In this document: piece after piece, positions 1 through 4,458 of the stretch
Layout: every line of letters starts with the position of its first letter
Numbering within the stretch: position 1 is the stretch's first letter
Source of the DNA: Nitrosomonadaceae bacterium
GTDB lineage: Bacteria; Pseudomonadota; Gammaproteobacteria; Burkholderiales; Nitrosomonadaceae
Direction: 5' to 3'
NCBI GenBank assembly: GCA_947471695.1
Contig: CANIWY010000063.1
Coordinates: forward strand, 1-5,697
Length of the DNA: 5,697 nt
Notes under the pieces: model-generated
Told to the model about the DNA's origin: nothing
Database searches by the model: none
The model's input: the letters and a program-made list of their open reading frames with translations, nothing else
Translations under genes and position numbers: made by a program

Positions 1-73
1 GAAGGCGCTCCCCTGCTAAGGGAGTATAGGCTCAAAAGGCTTATCGAGGGTTCGAATCCCTCTCTCTCCGCCA
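1..73 (+). tRNA. tRNA-Ser(GCU), 3' part, cut by the window start
   Basis: This is the 3' portion of a class II tRNA; the acceptor 5' strand and most of the D arm lie before the window. The anticodon stem CTCCC (8-12) pairs with GGGAG (20-24) around the loop CTGCTAA, giving anticodon GCT at 15-17, which reads the serine codons AGC and AGU. A long variable arm at about 25-45 is typical of tRNA-Ser. The T arm is GAGGG-TTCGAAT-CCCTC. The discriminator is G70 and the CCA end (71-73) is encoded in the DNA. It is followed 57 bases later by tRNA-Arg, so the two are probably transcribed together. Confidence 0.95.
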
Positions 74-86
74 GTCTGATATAATT

Positions 87-129
87 TTGCCGATAACTGA
101 TCCGGCAATAGATTTGATCAGAAATTTTT
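87..129 (+). promoter_or_regulatory. Overlapping inverted repeats between the two tRNA genes
   Basis: Two hairpins that cannot form fully together are visible. TTGCCG (87-92) pairs with CGGCAA (103-108). CTGATC (97-102) pairs with GATCAG (116-121), and this second stem is followed by AAATTTTT (122-129). The second is loosely terminator-like, but its 13-base loop is long and the T run ends one base before tRNA-Arg. It may be only a processing spacer. The pairing is seen directly; any role is a guess. Confidence 0.3.
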
Positions 130-130
130 A

Positions 131-207
131 GCGCCCGTAGCTCAGTTGGATAGAGTACTTGGCTACGAACCAAGGGGTCGTGGGTTCGAATCCTGCCGGG
201 CGCACCA
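131..207 (+). tRNA. tRNA-Arg(ACG)
   Basis: This is a complete 77-base tRNA. The acceptor stem GCGCCCG (131-137) pairs perfectly with CGGGCGC (197-203), followed by discriminator A204 and an encoded CCA (205-207). The anticodon stem CTTGG (158-162) pairs with CCAAG (170-174) around loop CTACGAA, giving anticodon ACG (165-167). A34 of this tRNA is normally deaminated to inosine by TadA so that it reads CGU, CGC and CGA. The T arm carries TTCGAAT with two G-U pairs in its stem (GTGGG/CCTGC). It sits downstream of tRNA-Ser and is followed by repeats and a terminator-like stem. Confidence 0.97.
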
Positions 208-214
208 TTACACT

Positions 215-305
215 GTTTTATCCCGTCCATTCTCGGACATGAATGGTCCCTTAAACCCTTGTGGGTGGCGGGTTTTCTGTTTTATGCCGTTTTATCCCGT
301 CTATT
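215..305. repeat. Short direct repeats downstream of tRNA-Arg
   Basis: GTTTTATCCCGTCCATT at 215-231 recurs as GTTTTATCCCGTCTATT at 289-305, one mismatch in 17 bases, at an offset of 74 bases. A third partial copy, GTTTTATGCCGT (279-290), abuts the second and overlaps it by two bases. Between them lies a perfect 6-bp hairpin, CCATTC (227-232) with GAATGG (241-246). Repeats beside a tRNA 3' end can be arm-type sites or att remnants of integrative elements, but this is not demonstrated here. Confidence 0.55.
253..282 (+). terminator. Possible Rho-independent terminator of the tRNA transcript
   Basis: AAACCC (253-258) is complementary to GGGTTT (270-275), with an 11-base loop, and is followed by a T-rich tract broken by CTG (273-282). 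It begins 46 bases after the tRNA-Arg CCA end, a sensible place to end the tRNA operon. A competing small stem, ACCC (255-258) with GGGT (263-266), uses the same 5' arm. The stem is short and the T run imperfect, so confidence is moderate. Confidence 0.45.
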
Positions 306-541
306 GCAAGCGGGAGGGCATTGAGGGAGGGGGAAAACGGCCACGATAACGCGGTGGGGCAACATCTCGATTATGTGTCATGTAGTAAGGATACCAAGCC
401 CCTGCTAGGGGTGAGTGCAACTGAGTCGAACAAAAGCTCGCGACAAAAAGTTATGTGGCGGGTGGACGTAGGTAGAAACTCCGGGCACAATAACCGAGTG
501 GCGATATTGCAAATGGTAGAGAGCGTTTGCATCGAGTGGCC

Positions 542-569
542 TTGCAGTACCGATTAATTCGTAAATACT
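542..569 (+). promoter_or_regulatory. Possible sigma-70 promoter of the SRP RNA gene
   Basis: TTGCAG (542-547) could serve as a -35 element and AATACT (564-569) as a -10 element, with a 16-base spacer. The -10 ends 6 bases before G576, the predicted first base of the SRP RNA, which is the right distance for a transcription start. Both hexamers are only partial matches to consensus, so the call rests mainly on position. Confidence 0.4.
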
Positions 570-575
570 TTCTAT

Positions 576-671
576 GGCGGGCCTCCCCGCATTGCACGGT
601 AGTGAACCTGGTCAGGTCCGGAAGGAAGCAGCCACAGCTATTTCTTGCAAGTGCCGGGGGTTAGGCTCGCC
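576..671 (+). ncRNA. ffs: Signal recognition particle RNA, bacterial small (4.5S) type
   Basis: This is the RNA scaffold of the signal recognition particle. It binds Ffh and helps its interaction with FtsY when targeting nascent membrane and secreted proteins. The core, about 609-632, contains the near-invariant GGTCAGGTCCGGAAGGAAGC block with its GGAA tetraloop and asymmetric loop that bind the Ffh M domain. The ends close: GGCGGGCC (576-583) pairs with GGCTCGCC (664-671) with a single G-U, and CCCC (585-588) can pair with GGGG (657-660). The length of about 96 bases fits the small, Alu-less form of Proteobacteria. It lies 46 bases before dnaX, a common arrangement. The exact ends are inferred from pairing. 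Confidence 0.96.
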
Positions 672-717
672 ACCACTTTTAACAAGTTGATAAGACCCCC
701 TTCTGCCGACCCATGCC

Positions 718-2385
718 GTGTCACTAACCCAAGTCCTTGCGCGCAAGTGGCGCCCCAAGAGCTTTTCAGAGCTGACTGGACAAGATCATGTGGTCAGGGC
801 GCTGACCAATGCACTGGACCGACAACGTCTTCACCATGCCTATCTATTTACTGGCACGCGTGGTGTCGGAAAGACCACCATCGCACGCATCTTAGCCAAG
901 GCGCTCAACTGTGAGAGCGGGATCACCGCAACCCCATGTGGCAAGTGTGGTGCCTGTATCGAGATTGATGGGGGACGGTTTGTTGATCTGATTGAGCTGG
1001 ATGCTGCTTCCCATACCCAGGTAGACAGTATGAGAGAGCTGCTGGAGAATGCACTCTATGCTCCCACCTACGGTCGGTACAAGGTTTATATCATCGATGA
1101 AGTGCATATGCTCTCCAAGTCAGCCTTCAATGCAATGCTGAAAACGTTGGAAGAGCCGCCAGACCATGTCAAGTTCGTTCTTGCCACGACAGATCCACAG
1201 AAGATCCCAGTCACTGTTCTGTCACGCTGCCTGCAATTCAATCTGAAGCAAATCCCACCATCACTCATTGCCAATCATCTTCTTCATGTGCTAGAACAAG
1301 AGCAGATCGCGGGAGATGTCATGTCCACTCAACTACTAGCGAGGGCGGCACAGGGGAGCATGCGTGATGCTCTGAGTATGCTTGATCAGGCGATTGCCTT
1401 TGGTGAGGGGGCGCTCTCAGAGTCCTCGGTGCGTATCATGCTCGGCGCGATCGATCAGGGATATCTGTATGACCTGATGGATGCATTAGTGAGAAAGAAT
1501 GGGCACCAGATGCTGATGCTAGCGGATGCGATGGAGGCCCGTAGCCTGTCCTTTGATGCGGCCTTGCAGGATATGGCAGCGCTGTTGCATCAACTGGCAT
1601 TGGCCCAGACCGTGCCACAAGCCATCAGCGAAGACCTTCCAGAGTATGAGCGAATATTTATACTGTCGAAGGTCTTCACACCGGAAGAGATTCAATTATT
1701 TTATCAGATTGCATTACATGGACGTAGTGATTTAAGTCTGGCACCGGATGAGTATGCGGGCTTTACCATGACACTGATGCGTATGCTGGCATTCGTTCCA
1801 GGGGATGGTGCGGATGGGCTGCGTAAACCAGACTTAGGTGCTAGTGAGGTCGCGACCGTTAGCCTCTCGTCCGATGCAATCAAGAGATTGTCCCCCGCGA
1901 CGAGTCAATCGGTAGCGGTACTAACAGCACCTCCGGTAGCAGTCTCGAGCATTACAACTAAGGGTGCGACGTTAAAACCGGTATCTTTAGCCCATATAAT
2001 TCCCATCGATGGTGACTGGCCGTCTCTGGTGAGCCAACTCACGCTGAGTGGCATGACCAGAATGCTGGCACAGAACTGTGAGGTGAAGAGTATCTCTGAC
2101 AATGAGATTGAGTTGTGCGTGCCAGAGCCTCACAGGCATCTACTGGAAAAGGCGTATCAAGATAAGATGAAGGCTGCAATGAGCGAGTATTATGGCAAGC
2201 CGGTGAGACTGAAATTTTCTGTTGGAAGTATCACAGGAATGACGCCGGCAGAGCTGGAAAGCCGTGAAAAACAAGTAAAGCAATCACAGGCCATTGCTGC
2301 GATAGAGACAGACCCATTCGTGCGTGAACTGGTAGAGAATTTTGATGCAAGACTGATCGTTTCCTCGATCAAGCCCATTCAATAA
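718..2385 (+). CDS. dnaX: DNA polymerase III subunit tau (clamp loader ATPase DnaX)
   Basis: This is the ATPase of the clamp loader, which loads the beta sliding clamp and links polymerase cores to the helicase at the fork. The 555 residues show Walker A GTRGVGKT (46-53), a zinc module with Cys65, 74, 77 and 80, Walker B IIDEVHML (125-132), the sensor 1 region LATTDP ending in the SRC box (155-171) and sensor 2 GSMRDALSMLDQ (213-224). A low-complexity linker (about 362-428) leads to the alpha-binding domain, starting near DGDWPSLVSQ (431) and running to the end. E. coli tau is 643 residues; the difference is mostly in the linker. The GTG start at 718 is chosen because MSLTQVLARKWRP matches the family's N terminus and the frame is closed upstream by TAA at 691. 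No clear Shine-Dalgarno is present. I see no A-rich slippery site for a gamma form. Confidence 0.96.
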   Translation: MSLTQVLARKWRPKSFSELTGQDHVVRALTNALDRQRLHHAYLFTGTRGVGKTTIARILAKALNCESGITATPCGKCGACIEIDGGRFVDLIELDAASHTQVDSMRELLENALYAPTYGRYKVYIIDEVHMLSKSAFNAMLKTLEEPPDHVKFVLATTDPQKIPVTVLSRCLQFNLKQIPPSLIANHLLHVLEQEQIAGDVMSTQLLARAAQGSMRDALSMLDQAIAFGEGALSESSVRIMLGAIDQGYLYDLMDALVRKNGHQMLMLADAMEARSLSFDAALQDMAALLHQLALAQTVPQAISEDLPEYERIFILSKVFTPEEIQLFYQIALHGRSDLSLAPDEYAGFTMTLMRMLAFVPGDGADGLRKPDLGASEVATVSLSSDAIKRLSPATSQSVAVLTAPPVAVSSITTKGATLKPVSLAHIIPIDGDWPSLVSQLTLSGMTRMLAQNCEVKSISDNEIELCVPEPHRHLLEKAYQDKMKAAMSEYYGKPVRLKFSVGSITGMTPAELESREKQVKQSQAIAAIETDPFVRELVENFDARLIVSSIKPIQ

Positions 2386-2386
2386 T

Positions 2387-2391
2387 GGAGG
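2387..2391 (+). promoter_or_regulatory. Ribosome binding site of ybaB
   Basis: GGAGG, the strongest Shine-Dalgarno in the window, begins one base after the dnaX TAA. It is 6 bases before ATG 2398 and 9 before ATG 2401, so either codon could be used. Its presence in a 12-base gap implies dnaX and ybaB share a transcript. Confidence 0.85.
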
Positions 2392-2397
2392 TTTAGA

Positions 2398-2724
2398 ATG
2401 ATGAAAGGTGGTTTGGGTAATCTGATGAAGCAAGCTCAACAGATGCAAGAGAATATGAAGAGTATGCAAGATCAATTGTCTAAGATGGAGATCGAAGGAC
2501 AGTCCGGTGCGGGGATGGTTAAGGTAATAATGACCTGTCGTTATGATGTGAAGCGTGTAAGTATCGACGACAGCCTGATCGGAGATGATAAGGAGATGCT
2601 TGAGGATCTACTCGCTGCCGCAGTCAATGATGCGGTCAGACGGGTCGAGTCCATCTCTCAGGAGAAGATGGCTGGATTTACCTCCGGGATGGGTCTTCCC
2701 CCAGGCATGAAGCTGCCATTTTAA
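2398..2724 (+). CDS. ybaB: YbaB/EbfC family nucleoid-associated DNA-binding protein
   Basis: This is a small homodimeric protein that binds DNA and coats the nucleoid; its precise role in repair or regulation is not settled in the family. The 108 residues match the family length. A helical Gln- and Met-rich N terminus (about 8-30, LMKQAQQMQENMKSMQDQL) precedes the conserved GQSGAGMVKV segment (34-43), the strand region MTCRYDVKRVSID (45-57), GDDKEMLEDLLAAAVNDA (62-79) and a Pro-rich tail ending LPPGMKLPF. It lies between dnaX and recR, the usual place for this gene. The double ATG leaves a one-residue ambiguity at the start; 2398 is kept because MMKGG starts are common among betaproteobacterial homologues as I recall them. 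Confidence 0.95.
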   Translation: MMKGGLGNLMKQAQQMQENMKSMQDQLSKMEIEGQSGAGMVKVIMTCRYDVKRVSIDDSLIGDDKEMLEDLLAAAVNDAVRRVESISQEKMAGFTSGMGLPPGMKLPF

Positions 2725-2757
2725 ATTTGAGAAGATCGCGGCATGTGACTTGTCTTT

Positions 2758-2820
2758 ACGAATTCAGCAGTGTTTATGCTCCGAGCATTTCTAGATTCAT
2801 TCCTGTCCCCTGAATTTCGT
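2758..2820 (+). promoter_or_regulatory. Long inverted repeat filling the ybaB-recR spacer
   Basis: ACGAATTCAG (2758-2767) is the exact reverse complement of CTGAATTTCGT (2810-2820) apart from one extra T (2817), giving ten base pairs with a single bulge. The enclosed 42 bases contain a second small hairpin, ATGCT (2776-2780) with AGCAT (2784-2788). The fold ends 5 bases before the recR start codon, which has no Shine-Dalgarno. No T run follows, so it is not an ordinary terminator. It could affect mRNA stability or recR translation, but function is unproven. Confidence 0.45.
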
Positions 2821-2825
2821 TCTAA

Positions 2826-3422
2826 ATGAAAATACCTATCAGTCTCGAAGACCTGACGGAGTCTCTGCGCTGCCTTCCCGGTGTTGGACCAAAGTCTGCA
2901 CAGCGTATGGCCTATCATTTGTTGCAGCGTGATCATGCGGGTGCGCAACGCTTAGCCAATGCATTAACCCGGGCACTGGAGCATATAAAGCATTGTGAAA
3001 TGTGCAATAACTTCACCGAGGAGGTGGTCTGCGGACTCTGCGGTTCTGAGAGACGTGATTCTGGATTGCTATGTGTGGTGGAGATGCCCGCCGATTTGAT
3101 GATGATGGAGCAGGCGCAGTGTTACAGGGGAATGTACTTCGTCCTGATGGGTAGGCTCTCACCCCTTGATGGTATCGGGCCCCGAGAAATCCATCTTGAT
3201 CGGCTGCTGAAGAGAGCACAAGACGGTATCGTCCAGGAAGTCGTCCTGGCCACAAATTTCACCATGGAAGGCGAGGCCACTGCACACTACATCAGTGAGC
3301 TATTGCATACCCGTGGTGTGAGGGTCACACGCATCGCACGAGGTCTGCCGGTCGGTGGGGAGCTCGAGCATGTCGATAGTGGCACCTTAGCGCAAGCAGT
3401 CATGGAGCGTAGGGAGATCTAA
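2826..3422 (+). CDS. recR: Recombination mediator protein RecR
   Basis: RecR acts with RecO, and RecF where present, to load RecA onto SSB-covered single-stranded gaps. The 198 residues equal the usual family length. In order: helix-hairpin-helix DNA-binding motif LPGVGPKSAQRMAYHLL (17-33), a four-cysteine zinc finger (Cys57, 60, 69, 72), the Toprim domain from about residue 80 with LCVVEMPADLMMME and GRLSPLDGIGP (109-119), and the conserved C-terminal block ARGLPVGGELEHVDSGTL (171-188). The start is forced: an in-frame TAA at 2823-2825 directly precedes ATG 2826, and the HhH motif begins soon after. No Shine-Dalgarno is seen. The 101-base gap from ybaB is longer than the dnaX-ybaB gap and contains a marked inverted repeat. 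Confidence 0.96.
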   Translation: MKIPISLEDLTESLRCLPGVGPKSAQRMAYHLLQRDHAGAQRLANALTRALEHIKHCEMCNNFTEEVVCGLCGSERRDSGLLCVVEMPADLMMMEQAQCYRGMYFVLMGRLSPLDGIGPREIHLDRLLKRAQDGIVQEVVLATNFTMEGEATAHYISELLHTRGVRVTRIARGLPVGGELEHVDSGTLAQAVMERREI

Positions 3423-3441
3423 CCAAAGTTTCATGTAGTCG

Positions 3442-3496
3442 GCCACATTTTGGTGGCTTCTTGTTCATACCTTGTCGTACTATTGCAGTATCTTTT
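3442..3496 (+). terminator. Weak terminator-like hairpins after recR
   Basis: GCCAC (3442-3446) pairs with GTGGC (3453-3457) around a 6-base loop and is followed by TTCTTGTT. A second small stem, GTACT (3477-3481) with AGTAT (3487-3491), is followed by CTTTT. Each is weak, but two in a row just after recR, before a 158-base gap, suggest the dnaX-ybaB-recR transcript ends here. Confidence 0.35.
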
Positions 3497-3544
3497 GAAG
3501 TGGTTTGTCGCTGCTTCTTCTTACCCTCAATCTATTGGAATAAT

Positions 3545-3566
3545 GGTGGGGAATGAACACCCCTCC
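3545..3566 (+). promoter_or_regulatory. Small hairpin just upstream of rluB
   Basis: GGTGGGG (3545-3551) can pair with CCCCTCC (3560-3566): four G-C pairs, a T-T mismatch, then two more G-C pairs, around an 8-base loop. It ends 14 bases before the rluB ATG and uses the only G-rich stretch nearby, so it could mask or replace a normal ribosome binding region. It may also be chance in a G-rich patch. Confidence 0.3.
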
Positions 3567-3580
3567 ACACTCAAGAACAG

Positions 3581-4396
3581 ATGAAAGTTAGTAGACCGAT
3601 CAGGCCCATTAAGAAAAAAATACCGGCTGCAACAACTTCCAGAGCGAGCTCTTCCGCTCCACCCGGAGTTACTCATAAGTTGCATAAGCTGTTGGCTCAG
3701 GCGGGTCTGGGGTCGAGGCGTGAGATGGAGGAATTGATTGCCACCGGACAGGTGACTATAAATGGTAAGGCGGCTGAGGTCGGCAGTCGTGCTGGTCCTG
3801 AGGATGTGGTTAGGATGGGGAGGAGGATTATCCAACTCAAGTTTGGTGATCGACTACCCCGCGTCATCCTCTATCACAAGACTGAAGGTGAGATCGTGAG
3901 CAGAGATGATCCCCAAGGTCGACCATCAGTCTTCGATAAGCTCCCTCAGCTGCAGTCATCTAAATGGGTTGCAATTGGCCGTCTTGATTTCAATACCAGT
4001 GGCCTGTTAATCTTTACGACCGACGGAGAATTAGCAAACCGTCTGATGCACCCACGTTTTGAAGTCGAGCGTGAGTATGCGGTTCGGATCATGGGTCGTC
4101 TGACACCGGAGCAGATGACACAATTGACCAGCGGCATTGAACTCGAAGATGGTCTGGCACGGTTCGACCTGTTATCAGATCAGGGGGGTGAGGGCTCTAA
4201 TCACTGGTATAGAGTGATACTCAAAGAAGGCAAGAACCGTGAAGTACGTCGCATGTTCTCAGCGGCGGGGCAGATGGTCAGTCGCCTCACACGGGTGCGT
4301 TTTGGCCCGATTAATCTGCCGCCCAGACTCACACGTGGGAAATCAATGGAGCTCGATGAGGCTGAAGTGAAGCGCTTGTTGGAACTAGTCGCTTAA
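3581..4396 (+). CDS. rluB: 23S rRNA pseudouridine synthase RluB (RsuA/RluB/E/F family)
   Basis: The enzyme isomerises uridine to pseudouridine in 23S rRNA; RluB of E. coli modifies U2605. The 271 residues begin with a basic, disordered-looking tail (1-30, rich in Lys, Arg, Ser, Pro), then an S4 RNA-binding domain (about 32-80, LHKLLAQAGLGSRREMEELI). The synthase domain contains the signature GRLDFNTSGLLIFTTDGELA (133-152) with catalytic Asp136, and the C-terminal motif GKNREVRRMF (217-226). The start is well constrained: the frame is closed by TGA at 3554, ATG 3581 is the first in-frame ATG after it, and the next lies inside the S4 domain. The Shine-Dalgarno is poor. RluB is favoured over RluE, RluF or RsuA because of the S4 domain and overall sequence, but the site modified is inferred from the family. 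Confidence 0.92.
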   Translation: MKVSRPIRPIKKKIPAATTSRASSSAPPGVTHKLHKLLAQAGLGSRREMEELIATGQVTINGKAAEVGSRAGPEDVVRMGRRIIQLKFGDRLPRVILYHKTEGEIVSRDDPQGRPSVFDKLPQLQSSKWVAIGRLDFNTSGLLIFTTDGELANRLMHPRFEVEREYAVRIMGRLTPEQMTQLTSGIELEDGLARFDLLSDQGGEGSNHWYRVILKEGKNREVRRMFSAAGQMVSRLTRVRFGPINLPPRLTRGKSMELDEAEVKRLLELVA

Positions 4397-4406
4397 GGTG
4401 TAAACC

Positions 4407-4438
4407 GGATAGATTCATTCTATCCAAAAATCTATCCA
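4407..4438. repeat. Inverted repeat with a duplicated arm, upstream of the malic enzyme remnant
   Basis: GGATAGA (4407-4413) pairs perfectly with TCTATCC (4419-4425) around a 5-base loop. After AAAAA, TCTATCCA is repeated at 4431-4438, so the same left arm could pair with either copy. The bases after the stem are A, not T, on this strand, so it is not a forward terminator. It could be an operator or the residue of small duplications. Confidence 0.5.
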
Positions 4439-4458
4439 TACAATGGGAGACGGTATGA

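Larger units (their letters stand above)
208..575. other. Intergenic region without a supportable gene
   Basis: This 368-base stretch lies between tRNA-Arg and the SRP RNA. Open frames exist (for example 261-557), but their translations resemble no family I know, show no ribosome binding site and have the odd composition of chance frames. What can be seen is a 6-bp hairpin (227-246), direct repeats of GTTTTATCCCGTYYATT type (215-231 and 289-305), a terminator-like stem (253-275) and a weak promoter just before ffs. The region from about 310 to 540 holds nothing I can name. It could be the eroded remains of an element inserted at the tRNA, but no integrase motif or second tRNA 3' end is visible. 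Confidence 0.6.

Noticed and set aside
146..349. Open frame starting inside tRNA-Arg
   Set aside because: It begins within the tRNA gene itself and its first third is translated tRNA sequence.
261..557. Open frame of 98 codons between tRNA-Arg and ffs
   Set aside because: No ribosome binding site, no recognisable domain, odd composition, and it overlaps the terminator-like stem and reaches the ffs promoter region.
208..575. Degraded integrase or phage remnant
   Set aside because: Position beside a tRNA is suggestive, but I found no integrase motif in any frame and no duplicated tRNA 3' end in the window.
645..914. Open frame overlapping ffs and the start of dnaX
   Set aside because: It starts inside the SRP RNA and is a shadow of dnaX in another frame.
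3527..3835. Minus-strand frame of 102 codons across the rluB start
   Set aside because: It is antisense to the rluB N terminus and S4 domain, and its translation looks like reverse-strand shadow coding.
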